From: Natronosalvus halobius
Lineage (GTDB): Archaea; Halobacteriota; Halobacteria; Halobacteriales; Natrialbaceae
DNA length: 64,000 nucleotides
Direction: 5' to 3'
NCBI RefSeq assembly: GCF_024138145.1
Contig: NZ_CP099997.1
Location: 372,001 to 436,000 of the forward strand
Part shown: piece after piece, positions 43,922-52,751 of the stretch
Position numbering within the stretch: the stretch's first letter is position 1
Layout of the letters: every line of letters begins with the position of its first letter
Translations under genes and position numbers: made by a program
Notes under the pieces: model-generated
Database searches by the model: none
What the model saw: the letters and a program-made list of their open reading frames with translations, nothing else
What the model was told of the DNA's origin: nothing

Positions 43922-44743
43922 ATGCTCAAAGTTGTCGATCTGGATAAGACGTACCCAACCGGCGACCGAGCGCTCAAAAACGCCTCGATGGAGGTATCTG
44001 GCAACGAAGTCGTCGCCATCATCGGGCCCAGCGGCGCCGGAAAGAGTACGCTCATCCGGTGTATCAACCGGCTGACTGAGCCGACCGGCGGGGAGGTGTG
44101 GCTCGACGAAACCGAACTCACGGGGCTGTCGAAGCAAGCCCTTCGGAAGACGCGCCGAGACGTCGGGATGATCTTCCAGGAGTACGGACTCGTCGAACGG
44201 CTCACCGTGATGGAGAACGTCCTCTCGGGCCGACTCGGATACCTCAGCAACTGGGACGCGTTCCGCCGCAATTTCCCGGAGGAAGACGTTCGGTACGCGT
44301 ACGAAACTCTCGATCGGGTCGGTCTCGGCGAAATGGAAGACAAGCGAGCGGACGAACTCTCGGGCGGCCAGCGCCAGCGCGTCGGCATCGCTCGCGCGGT
44401 CGTTCAGCAACCGAAGATCATGCTCGCGGACGAACCGACGTCGAGCCTCGACCCGGACACATCCCGGGCCGTGATGGACCTCCTGACGGAAATCGCTCGC
44501 GAGGAGTCGATTCCGGTGCTCATCAACATCCACGAGGTGGAACTCGCGCTCGAATATGCAGACCGAGTGATTGGGCTTCACGACGGCAAAATCGTCTTCG
44601 AAGGTGGCCCCAGTGACGTCGACGAGTGGGCACGCGACGTCATCTACCGCGGTGAAAGCGCCGACCGTTCCTCGGAATCGGAGTTCGAAGACTCGAGCAC
44701 GGACGAGCACACCCCGGCAGGCAGCCCAACCAGAGACGTATGA
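43922..44743 (+). CDS. phnC: Phosphonate/phosphate-type ABC transporter, ATP-binding protein
   Basis: The protein has 273 residues. ABC motifs: Walker [10 protein letters not shown] (about 38-46), Q-loop [14 protein letters not shown], signature LSGGQRQR (about 145-152), Walker [12 protein letters not shown] and H-loop NIHEVELA. It is a peripheral inner-membrane ATPase that drives PhnD-PhnE uptake. The C-terminal tail of about 35 residues is acidic and Ser-rich ([18 protein letters not shown]), longer than in most homologues. It starts 6 bases after phnD and its stop overlaps the next start by 4 bases. Confidence 0.94.
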   Translation: MLKVVDLDKTYPTGDRALKNASMEVSGNEVVAIIGPSGAGKSTLIRCINRLTEPTGGEVWLDETELTGLSKQALRKTRRDVGMIFQEYGLVERLTVMENVLSGRLGYLSNWDAFRRNFPEEDVRYAYETLDRVGLGEMEDKRADELSGGQRQRVGIARAVVQQPKIMLADEPTSSLDPDTSRAVMDLLTEIAREESIPVLINIHEVELALEYADRVIGLHDGKIVFEGGPSDVDEWARDVIYRGESADRSSESEFEDSSTDEHTPAGSPTRDV

Positions 44744-45588
44744 GCGAAGGAACAACCGGGGAGCGCTCGAGCGAAGATGCACGCGCCGATGGCGGTTATC
44801 CTGGACACTGGGAGCGGCCGACGGTATTTTACAATGCCACAGTAAAGTACGCCATCTACCTGGCTATCGCGGCGTTCGTCCTCTGGAGCCTCTGGGAAAT
44901 CCGGATCGGTTTCGATCGGTTCGCTTCCGGTTTCGAGGCCGCCGCGAATCTCGCTGAGGGGATGTACCCGCCGAACTTCGGGCCACGGAAGCGCGAACTC
45001 ATCTACGAGGGCATGGTCGAGAGTATCGCGATGTCGATCGTTGCGACGTTCATCGGCGTCATTATCAGCATCCCGATCGCCGTGATGGCGGCCGAAAATC
45101 TCGTCCCTCGACCGGTCTACTACGTCGGCCGCGGGATCCTCTCCGTTTCGCGTGCGCTGCACGAACTCGTGCTGGGAATTCTAGCCGTCGTCGCCGTCGG
45201 GATCGGCCCACTCGCCGGCGTGATCGCGCTGGTGTTCGCCACGCCTGGATTCTACGCAAAGTTGCTCGCAGAGGACCTGGAGGACATCGACGAGAGCCAG
45301 CGGGACGCAATTCGCGCGGTCGGCGGATCCCCGTTGCAGGTGTTGCTGTACGGCGTCTATCCTCAGGTCGTACCCCGAATTGCTGGCCTCGCGATTTACC
45401 GTTGGGACATCAACATTCGGGCAAGTACGATCATCGGCATCGTCGGCGCGGGCGGCATCGGCATTACGCTGATCAACGCGTTCGATCGCTACGAGTACGA
45501 CTTCGCGGTCGCGATCATCCTGGTCATCATCGCCGTCGTCCTGCTCGGTGAAGCCGTGAGTGCGTACACCCGGAGGCGGATACAATGA
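44740..45588 (+). CDS. phnE: Phosphonate/phosphate-type ABC transporter, permease
   Basis: The protein has 282 residues and about six transmembrane helices. The PhnE-type EAA loop includes [20 protein letters not shown] (about 183-202), which contacts the ATPase, followed by [22 protein letters not shown]. The start overlaps phnC (ATGA) and the stop overlaps the second phnE gene, so the genes are translationally coupled. With the second permease it forms the membrane channel of the importer. Confidence 0.93.
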   Translation: MSEGTTGERSSEDARADGGYPGHWERPTVFYNATVKYAIYLAIAAFVLWSLWEIRIGFDRFASGFEAAANLAEGMYPPNFGPRKRELIYEGMVESIAMSIVATFIGVIISIPIAVMAAENLVPRPVYYVGRGILSVSRALHELVLGILAVVAVGIGPLAGVIALVFATPGFYAKLLAEDLEDIDESQRDAIRAVGGSPLQVLLYGVYPQVVPRIAGLAIYRWDINIRASTIIGIVGAGGIGITLINAFDRYEYDFAVAIILVIIAVVLLGEAVSAYTRRRIQ

Positions 45589-46391
45589 GTATCGAATCAA
45601 CTGATGACTTCGGCGAATGGAGCACTAGGGGCCGGAAACGGCGTCTCGTCCGATACGTCGGCTTGCTTGTGACGTTCGTTGCCGTCGCCATTTCGTGGCG
45701 GGCGCTCAACGTCCGCTACGAATACGTCGAGACGGCCCCCGAGTCGGTCCAGGACCTCCTCAACCGAATGTATCCGCCGGACGCCGCGTACGCGAACGAA
45801 ATCGTCGGCCCGCTGCTCGAGACCGTCAATATAGCGATTCTCGGGACGGGGCTGGCCATACTGCTGGCCCTTCCGGTCGCGTTTATCGGAGCGGACAACA
45901 CCACGCCAAACCGGGCGACCTACCTGCTCGGAAAGTTCCTTATCGTCGCGACGCGCTCGGTCAACGTCATCATCTGGGCGATCATCTTCGTGATTCTCTT
46001 TGGATCGGGTGCCCTCGCCGGCGTCCTGGCAGTCGGCTTTCGGTCGATCGGATTCGTCGCGAAGCTCATCGCCGAAGAAATCGAGGAGATCAATCCGACG
46101 CAAGTCGAAGCCGTCCGTGCCACCGGCGCGAGCAGAACGCAGGCGCTGCTGTACGGAATCGTCCCACAGGTGAAGCCGGCGTTCGTCGGCGTTTCGGTCT
46201 ACCGGTGGGACATCAACGTTCGCTCGAGTACGATCATTGGCTTCGTCGGTGCGGGCGGTATCGGTGTCGAACTCCAGAACAGCATCAACTTCCTCGATTG
46301 GCACCGCGTGCTGACGATTCTCATTGCAATCCTCGTGGTCGTCCTCGTCAGCGAATTGATCTCGGCGTACCTTCGGTCGAAGGTGCGCTGA
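45585..46391 (+). CDS. phnE: Phosphonate/phosphate-type ABC transporter, second permease
   Basis: The protein has 268 residues and about six helices. It shares with the preceding PhnE the EAA-loop pattern (EEIEEINPTQVEAVRATGAS), then LLYGIVPQVKPAFVGVSVYRWD and SSTIIGFVGAGGIGVEL. The two permeases are related along most of their length, which suggests an old tandem duplication, and they probably form a heterodimer. Its start overlaps the previous stop by 4 bases (ATGA). The HAD hydrolase gene follows after 10 bases. Confidence 0.93.
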   Translation: MSIESTDDFGEWSTRGRKRRLVRYVGLLVTFVAVAISWRALNVRYEYVETAPESVQDLLNRMYPPDAAYANEIVGPLLETVNIAILGTGLAILLALPVAFIGADNTTPNRATYLLGKFLIVATRSVNVIIWAIIFVILFGSGALAGVLAVGFRSIGFVAKLIAEEIEEINPTQVEAVRATGASRTQALLYGIVPQVKPAFVGVSVYRWDINVRSSTIIGFVGAGGIGVELQNSINFLDWHRVLTILIAILVVVLVSELISAYLRSKVR

Positions 46392-46401
46392 CCCCCCATC
46401 T

Positions 46402-47190
46402 ATGCGCTTCGACGGGATCATCTTCGACCTCGACGGAACCGTCTATCGGGGCGACCGGATCGTTCCCGGAGCCCCGGCCGCGGTCGAACAGGCTCGAGCA
46501 GCCGGTTCAAACGTCCTGTTCCTATCGAACAATCCCACGAAGCGGCCGCCAGAGTACGCCGACCGACTGACCGAATTCGGCATTCCAACCGACGACGAGG
46601 ACGTGCTCAACTCAGCAGCCATCACCGCGGAGTGGCTCGAGGCGAATCATCCCGACCGACCGGCGCTGGTCGTCGGCGAGCAACCACTCGTTGCCGAACT
46701 CGAGGACGCCGGCATCACCGTGACGCGGGATCCCCGGCGGACGGAGATCGTCGTCGTGTCGATGGACCGATCGTTCGACTACGAGACGCTCCAGCTGGCA
46801 CTCGAGGCGGTCGACGACGAGACGCTGTTCGTCGCGACCAACCCCGACCGTACGTGCCCAGTCGAGGACGGGGAAATTCCCGACGCCGCCGGGATGATCG
46901 GCGCTATCGAGGGTGTTACCGGTCGATCTCTCGACCGCGTGCTCGGAAAGCCGTCATCCACGGCAGTCGAAATCGCGACGACGAGGATGGGCTGCACCCC
47001 CGAACGGTGCCTGCTCGTCGGCGATCGCCTCGAGACCGACATCGAGATGGGTGTCCGCTCGGGGATGACGACGGCGCTCGTTCTCACGGGTGCGAGCGAC
47101 GAGACGGATCTCGCGAGTGCACCGTACGAACCGAATTACGTCTTCGATTCGATCGTCGACCTGCCGGAACTGCTCTCGGTCGGCGGGTGA
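46402..47190 (+). CDS. NagD-like HAD phosphatase (class IIA)
   Basis: The protein has 262 residues. HAD motif I is DLDGTVYRG (about 9-17), motif II is FLSNNPTKRP (about 42-51), the motif III Lys is in LGKPSSTAVE, and motif IV is LLVGDRLETDIEMG (about 203-216). Class IIA enzymes dephosphorylate small substrates such as p-nitrophenyl phosphate, nucleotides or sugar phosphates. It lies 10 bases after the second phnE, in the importer operon. A role in releasing phosphate from an imported or recycled ester is plausible, but the substrate is unknown. No C-P lyase gene is present in the operon. Confidence 0.88.
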   Translation: MRFDGIIFDLDGTVYRGDRIVPGAPAAVEQARAAGSNVLFLSNNPTKRPPEYADRLTEFGIPTDDEDVLNSAAITAEWLEANHPDRPALVVGEQPLVAELEDAGITVTRDPRRTEIVVVSMDRSFDYETLQLALEAVDDETLFVATNPDRTCPVEDGEIPDAAGMIGAIEGVTGRSLDRVLGKPSSTAVEIATTRMGCTPERCLLVGDRLETDIEMGVRSGMTTALVLTGASDETDLASAPYEPNYVFDSIVDLPELLSVGG

Positions 47191-47247
47191 CCCACTCATC
47201 CCTGACTCGACAAGGAACCGCGAGGCCGTTTCTTCCGGTTCTCTCGA

Positions 47248-47257
47248 CTTTATACAA
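47248..47257 (+). promoter_or_regulatory. TATA box for the quinone oxidoreductase gene
   Basis: CTTTATACAA lies 21-30 bases before the ATG at 47278, consistent with a leaderless or very short-leader transcript. Confidence 0.55.
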
Positions 47258-47277
47258 ATCGGTCACGAAGACGGGGT

Positions 47278-48249
47278 ATGCGAGCCATCGAAGTCACCGA
47301 ATATGGTGATAGTGGCGTCCTCCAGATCGCCGATCGCGAACGACCGGATCCAGGCGCGGGCGAAGTTCGGATCGACGTCGAGGCCGCGGGGATCAACTTC
47401 GCGGACGTCATGCAACGACGCGGCGTGTATCCGGGTGGGCCGGAACCGCAGTACGTCCCCGGGATGGAAGCCGCCGGAACCGTCGACGCCGCAGGTGAAG
47501 ACGTCGACCTCGAGGTAGGCGACCGCGTGGTCGGCATGCTCGGCGGGGGCGGGTACGCCGAGTACGCCACCGCAAACGCACAGATGCTCCTGCCCATCCC
47601 CGACGGGGTGAGCTTCGAGGAGGCCGCTGGCTTCCCCGTCCAGTTCCTGACCGCCCACTCCTGCCTGTTCGAGTGGGGTGACCTCGAAGAGGGCGAGTCC
47701 GTCCTGATCCAGGCCGCCGCGGGTGGCGTCGGCACGGCGGCCGTGCAGCTGGCCTCGCGGGCCGGCGCGGAGGTCTTCGGCACCGCGAGCACCGAGGAGA
47801 AACTCGAGCTGGCGGCCGACCTCGGGTGTGGCCACCCGATCCAGTACACCGAAGTCGACTTCCGCGACCCCGTCGAGGAGGCGACCGACGGCCGGGGCGT
47901 CGACCTCGTCCTGGAGAGCGTCGGCGACGACGTGTTCGACCGAAGCCTCGACGCCCTCGCACACTTCGGGCGACTGGTCACCTACGGCGTGGCAAGCGGG
48001 GTACCCGCGCGTGCCGAAAACCGGCGCCTGCTCTTCGAGAACAAGTCCGTCGTTGGGTTCCACCTCGGCCAGGCGTCTCGACACGATCCGAAGCGGGTCA
48101 TGCAGGCGATTCCGGATCTGACCCAGGGGCTGGCCGAAGGAGAACTCGAGGTGATCGTCGGGGAGACGTTCGCGCTCGAGGACGCCGCCGAGGCTCACCA
48201 GTTCATCGAGGATCGAAAGAGTATGGGGAAGGTCGTGCTGGTACCCTGA
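47278..48249 (+). CDS. Quinone oxidoreductase, zinc-independent MDR family
   Basis: The protein has 323 residues. The GroES-like N-terminal half ends near residue 120, and the Rossmann half carries the NADPH-binding AAAGGVGTAAVQLA (about 145-158). The structural-zinc Cys cluster of alcohol dehydrogenases is absent, and the catalytic site matches quinone/enone reductases (QOR type), with GINFADVMQRRGVYPGG. It would reduce quinones or enones using NADPH in the cytoplasm. A separate promoter and an 88-base gap from the HAD gene suggest a separate transcript. The physiological substrate is unknown. Confidence 0.9.
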   Translation: MRAIEVTEYGDSGVLQIADRERPDPGAGEVRIDVEAAGINFADVMQRRGVYPGGPEPQYVPGMEAAGTVDAAGEDVDLEVGDRVVGMLGGGGYAEYATANAQMLLPIPDGVSFEEAAGFPVQFLTAHSCLFEWGDLEEGESVLIQAAAGGVGTAAVQLASRAGAEVFGTASTEEKLELAADLGCGHPIQYTEVDFRDPVEEATDGRGVDLVLESVGDDVFDRSLDALAHFGRLVTYGVASGVPARAENRRLLFENKSVVGFHLGQASRHDPKRVMQAIPDLTQGLAEGELEVIVGETFALEDAAEAHQFIEDRKSMGKVVLVP

Positions 48250-48342
48250 GCGGTTCGTGGTCGTCGACCCGAGGAGGCGGGTCGGTCGGTCGATCGATGG
48301 CCGAGTGATAGCTATTTTGCGCTGCTGGGTGGTTCGATATGC

Positions 48343-49608
48343 ATGGCCACAGAACGACCGCGAGACGCCCGTCACCGCGAGATCGACGCGATCGTGGAGG
48401 CGAAGGCGGGCGGCGTCGCGGAGACGAGAGACGAAGCCGACAAGTACACCGTCCTCGGGGCCGCCAGCCGACGCACGTTCGCGAACTGGCTGACACCGAC
48501 CGAGGAGCACTTCGTCTGCCACCGAAACGACATTCCGGACGCTGACGCCGACGCGTGGACCGTCTCGCTCACCGGAGAGTTCGACGGGGAACTTTCGATG
48601 GCCGACGTCAGGGACGAGTATCCGACGGTCGCAGTCGCACACACGATGGAGTGTGCTGGTAACGGGCGGGGGCAACACCGACCCGAGACAGGCAGCGTCC
48701 AGTGGGACTGCGAGGCTGCAGCCACCGCTTTCTGGACCGGGACGCCGGTGAGTTCGATTCTGCGGGACCACGGTGTGACCGATCCCGAGGGGCGATGGCT
48801 CACCGCCATCGGTGGCGACCCGTCGGACGGCGACGACGTATTCGCCCGGTCGATTCCGCTCGAGAAGGCGCTCGACGACTGCGTGCTGGCCTACGAAATG
48901 AACGGCGAGCCCTTGCCGCGAGAGCACGGCTACCCCGTCCGCTTGATCGTTCCAGGCTGGTACGGCGTCAACAACGTCAAGTGGGTCGAGGAACTCCGCG
49001 TCATGGACTCGATGGTCGTCGAGGGGAGCCTCGAGCGCCCCGGAGAGCACGCCCATTGGCAACAGGTGTCCTATCGTATCCATCCCAGGGGGAACGAACC
49101 CGACGAGAACGAGACGGTCGACACGTACGATACGTGGGCCCAGCTCGAGGGTGCAGTCGAGCACCCGTACCCGTTCGACGCGAACGTGATGTCGCTGATT
49201 GGCACGCCGGACGGAGCGTCCCCGATCACGGTGAGGGCAGGTGAGACGGTCGAAGTACGCGGCGTCGCCTGGGCAGGCGACGACGCGGTCGACCGCGTTC
49301 AGGTCTCCACCGATGGCGGCGATACCTGGATCGATGCAGAACTGTTCGGGCCCGACTACGCGGGCACGTGGCGACTCTTCCGGTACGACTGGGACGCAGA
49401 ACCGGGACGCCACACCCTGCTTTCGTGCGCGACCGACGACCTGGGCCGTCGACAGCCGTCGCGAATATCCGAACCGGACGCCTGGCGTGACGCCCTCGAG
49501 AACGACGAGTACCCCTGGAACGAAGGAGGATACGCTTCGAACGCGTACGAACCGAACGGCGTGGAGGTTCAGGTCCACGCCGACGACGACCGAAACGTCA
49601 GCAAATAA
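48343..49608 (+). CDS. Sulfite-oxidase-like molybdopterin oxidoreductase
   Basis: The protein has 421 residues. The molybdenum-ligating Cys is in MECAGNGR (Cys104), the sulfite-oxidase type. The Moco-dimerisation Ig-like domain covers about 290-400 (SPITVRAGETVEVRGVAWAG). There is no cytochrome b5 domain and no Tat signal, so it is probably cytoplasmic and receives or passes electrons through another carrier. It resembles YedY/SorA relatives, and sulfite is the most likely substrate but is not proven. The ATG at 48343 follows TATA-like GCTATTTT (about 48311-48318) by 25-32 bases. It ends 24 bases before the 3-prime end of the NUDIX gene (convergent). Confidence 0.85.
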   Translation: MATERPRDARHREIDAIVEAKAGGVAETRDEADKYTVLGAASRRTFANWLTPTEEHFVCHRNDIPDADADAWTVSLTGEFDGELSMADVRDEYPTVAVAHTMECAGNGRGQHRPETGSVQWDCEAAATAFWTGTPVSSILRDHGVTDPEGRWLTAIGGDPSDGDDVFARSIPLEKALDDCVLAYEMNGEPLPREHGYPVRLIVPGWYGVNNVKWVEELRVMDSMVVEGSLERPGEHAHWQQVSYRIHPRGNEPDENETVDTYDTWAQLEGAVEHPYPFDANVMSLIGTPDGASPITVRAGETVEVRGVAWAGDDAVDRVQVSTDGGDTWIDAELFGPDYAGTWRLFRYDWDAEPGRHTLLSCATDDLGRRQPSRISEPDAWRDALENDEYPWNEGGYASNAYEPNGVEVQVHADDDRNVSK

Positions 49609-49632
49609 GTCGAATCGCGTGCGCCGACGCGG

Positions 49633-50118
49633 TCACTCCTCCAGCGACGCGCCGCGCTCGAGGTCGTAGTCGACGAACTCGGCCTCGTCGAGCGGTCGGC
49701 CGCCCTCGAATGCGAACGTTCCCTCGACGGTATCGCCCTCGAGCACCGCGGGCAGCCAGATGTGATCGTCCTCCCACATGCGGTCGTAGGGCACCTCCTC
49801 GATTGGAACCCACTCGGGGCGGGCCTCCGCGGTCGCCACCGGTTGGCCCTCGTAGGTCTCGGTTCGGAAGACGTGACAGACGGTGTGGGCCTCCCCGTCC
49901 AGGGTGAAGGTGAGTTCGCCGGCCCGTTCGAGTGCCTCGAGGGGAATCTCGAGGCCGACCTCCTCGCGCACCTCGCGAACGGCACACTCCCTCGGCGTCT
50001 CGCCGTCCTCGAGTTTGCCGCCGGGTCCGTTATACCACCCCTCGCCGAGTCCGCGTCGCTTCTCGATGAGGAGCACATCGTCGCCGTCCAGGACGAAACA
50101 GAGCGTCGCCTCGATCAT
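49633..50118 (-). CDS. NUDIX hydrolase (MutT-type)
   Basis: The protein has 161 residues. The NUDIX box is complete in two parts: GGKLEDGETPRECAV (about 33-47), then REVREEVGLEI, fitting GX5EX7REUXEEXGU with its metal-binding Glu residues. The family cleaves nucleoside diphosphates linked to another group; the start IEATLCFVLDGDDVLLIEKRRG is close to 8-oxo-dGTP diphosphatase (MutT). It probably cleans damaged nucleotides, but substrate cannot be told from sequence. It is convergent with the molybdoenzyme gene and divergent from the Bat-type regulator gene. Confidence 0.9.
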   Translation of the reverse strand: MIEATLCFVLDGDDVLLIEKRRGLGEGWYNGPGGKLEDGETPRECAVREVREEVGLEIPLEALERAGELTFTLDGEAHTVCHVFRTETYEGQPVATAEARPEWVPIEEVPYDRMWEDDHIWLPAVLEGDTVEGTFAFEGGRPLDEAEFVDYDLERGASLEE

Positions 50119-50332
50119 GCTCGAGGGTTCGACTGGGCGGACAAAACTGGTGTGGTCCGCTGCGGCTGAGGTTTTGTTTCACCCCGAGGTAGACGGGCCT
50201 GATCTCGGCCGTTCGGATACGGCCACCCTCGTCGGATGAGACTCCCTGTCGATAATGGACCGTACGAACTACGTCTCTCGTTTCGATCCGCTCCACAAAA
50301 TCGAAGGCCGATGCCAACAAATAGACTCAACG

Positions 50333-50992
50333 ATGGCCACCGAAGCGACGTTTACCGTCCCCTCGAGTCAGTTCCCGCTGGGGACCGTATTCGAGCAGCT
50401 ACCGAACGTGACGGTCACCCTGGAGCGGATTATCCCCGCACAGGACGTGGTAGTGCCCTACTTCTGGGTGCGAGGAACCGTCGTCGACGACATCGAGGAG
50501 GCGTTTACCGAACATCCCGGCGTCAGAGACATCCGTCTCGTCGACTCCGTCGCGGACGAGTACCTGTTGCGTGTCGAGTGGTCGGTCGAGTATTCGGGGG
50601 TGCTCAGTGCGCTCGTAGAGACGGAGATACCGCTCATCGAAGCCGTCGGCACGAGCCAGGAGTGGACGTTCGACGTTCGCGGTGACGACCGAAGCGACAT
50701 CGCGGCCTTCCAGCAACACTGTAAGAGATTTGACGTACCGGTCACGCTGACGAGTCTCCACGCGTTGACACCGGTCGAGACGAACACCGAGGCGGCACTC
50801 ACCGATCCCCAACAGGAAGCGCTGGTACTCGCCTTCGACCGCGGCTACTTCGAGACTCCCCGGGAGGTGACGATGTCGGAAGTCGGCGACGAACTCGGCA
50901 TCTCCCAGCAGGCCGTCGCCTCTCGCCTTCGGCGCGGAATAAAGCACATTCTGGGGAGTACGCTCTCCGAGACGGGACGCTCGGACCGATAG
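50333..50992 (+). CDS. Bat-type HTH transcriptional regulator
   Basis: The protein has 219 residues from the ATG at 50333. An ATG at 50255 would add 26 residues of atypical composition. The N-terminal region (about 1-150) resembles the bacterio-opsin-activator sensor domain (FTVPSSQFPLGTVFEQLPNV). The C-terminal HTH_10 domain is EVTMSEVGDELGISQQAVAS and RLRRGIKHILGSTL (about 172-212). Such proteins are cytoplasmic DNA-binding regulators of unknown ligand. The genes it controls are not clear. It is divergent from the NUDIX gene and precedes a zinc-ribbon microprotein gene by 68 bases. Confidence 0.85.
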   Translation: MATEATFTVPSSQFPLGTVFEQLPNVTVTLERIIPAQDVVVPYFWVRGTVVDDIEEAFTEHPGVRDIRLVDSVADEYLLRVEWSVEYSGVLSALVETEIPLIEAVGTSQEWTFDVRGDDRSDIAAFQQHCKRFDVPVTLTSLHALTPVETNTEAALTDPQQEALVLAFDRGYFETPREVTMSEVGDELGISQQAVASRLRRGIKHILGSTLSETGRSDR

Positions 50993-51060
50993 ATCGCTTA
51001 AAAGGGTTTTGTATAACGCGAAGCAATCCTGATGATCGTTCTCCGTCGAATACACGAACG

Positions 51061-51249
51061 ATGCCCTCCAGTGAACGCGAGCGTACACTCGTCGCATGTT
51101 CTACCTGTGGAACCGCCTACGCTGCCACGAGCTGGCCCGACGGAAAACTGCAACCGATCGGAACGAAGAACGGCTGTCAGTGCGGGTCGACGGAGTTCCG
51201 CGAGGTCCGCGATCCAGAAACCGCCCCTCAGGAGGAAGAAGCCGACTGA
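51061..51249 (+). CDS. Zinc-ribbon microprotein
   Basis: The protein has 62 residues. Two Cys pairs are present: C13-S-T-C16 and C39-Q-C41. They give CxxC with CxC, a small zinc ribbon with 22 residues between pairs. The end is acidic (DPETAPQEEEAD). Small zinc-finger proteins of this type are common in haloarchaea and may bind nucleic acid or proteins. The function of this one is not known. It lies between the Bat-type regulator and the convergent MFS gene, 18 bases from its stop. Confidence 0.75.
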   Translation: MPSSERERTLVACSTCGTAYAATSWPDGKLQPIGTKNGCQCGSTEFREVRDPETAPQEEEAD

Positions 51250-51267
51250 CCGGTTCGAAGCAGCGCG

Positions 51268-52557
51268 CTAGGCCTTCGCGTCGGTGCTCGAGTCCGCGTC
51301 CGTCCGGTCGAACAGGCGGTCGAGGCCGAGTGCGAGCGCGGCCGACAGGGTGGCTCCGACGAGGGCGAATCCGGCGAGCGCGACGAAGAAGGTCGCGAGG
51401 CCCGCCTCGCCGAGCAGAAATCCGCCGATGGCGATGCTGGTCGCGCCGAACCCGAACTCGCCGAGGTAGGTGTAACCGTAGGAGAGCCCGCGACTGTCGG
51501 CGGGCGTGTAGACGGCGACGGCGTTCTGGTAGAACGGCTGGATGGCGAACAGGACGAAGCCGAGGACGCCACAGAGAGCGAGCAGGGCGCCCAGGCCACG
51601 GTCGACGACGGGGACGAACGCGAGCGCGAGGGCGGCCAGGACGGCGAAGAGTGCGGCCAACCCGCGAGCCGCTGGAACGCGGTCCGTGAGCTTTCCGCCG
51701 GCGTACTGACCGGCCATGCCGACGACCAGCAGGCCGACGTAGACGTAGAAACCGGGATCGATGTCGTAGCGCTCGAGCGTCGGGAACAGTTCGAGTCCCT
51801 CGAGCGCCGGCAGGCCGGTCATGATTTCGGGCAGGTAGGTGAGCACGCCGCGGTAGTACAGCCCCTCGAAGGTGACGAGCACGAAGACGATGGCGAAGGC
51901 GCTGGCGAAGAGTGCCCGGGAGTTGGCGAGAAACTCCGGCAGCGAGAGTGCCTCGTCCGGCCCGGCGTCGACGTCGTCCGCGACCGCGGCGGTCGCGTCG
52001 AAGTTCGCACTGAGCCCGTAAGCGACGGCGACGAACCCGGGGGTCGCCAGCAGGGCGGCGACCACGGGCCACTCCAGGACGATCAACAGCGTGGCGGCGA
52101 CGAACGGCCCGAGGGCGATGCCGAAGTTGCCGGCGATGCCGTGCCAGGCGAAGACGGTGCCACGCTCCTCAACGCCTGTGCTGATGAGCGCGAGTCCGGC
52201 GGGGTGGTAGACGCTGGCGGCGATACCCCACAGCAGGAGGCCGACGGCGACGGCGTAGATGGATTCCAGAATGGACGCCGCCGCGAGGACGACGAACGCG
52301 AGGCTCATCCCCAGCAGACAGAGCAGGATGAGCCGCTTCGGGCCGTACCGGTCGGCGAGGACGCCGCCGGGAAGGGCGCCGATGCCGAAGGGGGCGTACC
52401 CCAGCGCGACGACGAACCCGACGAGGGTGACGCTCACGTCGAACTCGGCGAGCCAGACGACGAGGAATATCGGGATCGAGGTCTCGAACCAGTGGACGAG
52501 GGCGTGACCCGCCATGGTGAAACCGGCGATCGAGCGGTCGTTCGAATCGAGAGACAT
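51268..52557 (-). CDS. MFS transporter
   Basis: The protein has 429 residues and 12 predicted transmembrane helices. The cytoplasmic loop between helices 2 and 3 carries GGVLADRYGPKRL (about 64-76), the MFS signature. The C-terminus is soluble and acidic (about 410-429). It is an inner-membrane carrier of unknown substrate. Its start is 195 bases from the aldo/keto reductase gene, which is divergent. Confidence 0.9.
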   Translation of the reverse strand: MSLDSNDRSIAGFTMAGHALVHWFETSIPIFLVVWLAEFDVSVTLVGFVVALGYAPFGIGALPGGVLADRYGPKRLILLCLLGMSLAFVVLAAASILESIYAVAVGLLLWGIAASVYHPAGLALISTGVEERGTVFAWHGIAGNFGIALGPFVAATLLIVLEWPVVAALLATPGFVAVAYGLSANFDATAAVADDVDAGPDEALSLPEFLANSRALFASAFAIVFVLVTFEGLYYRGVLTYLPEIMTGLPALEGLELFPTLERYDIDPGFYVYVGLLVVGMAGQYAGGKLTDRVPAARGLAALFAVLAALALAFVPVVDRGLGALLALCGVLGFVLFAIQPFYQNAVAVYTPADSRGLSYGYTYLGEFGFGATSIAIGGFLLGEAGLATFFVALAGFALVGATLSAALALGLDRLFDRTDADSSTDAKA

Positions 52558-52751
52558 GCGAGTCAGTGGTCAAACGGCTGGCGCCGGGGTACTTAGCCAC
52601 TCGGAAATCGGCAGGGTGGTAGGCGACGTTCTGTGGCCGCGATCGTGGAGGTCGAGGACGAGGACGAGGTCGGGGTGGAAGACGAGGTCACGACCGAGAA
52701 CACGACGTCAGTCCCCCCACGCTTTTATCGAATACCGGTGTGTGACGGGGT

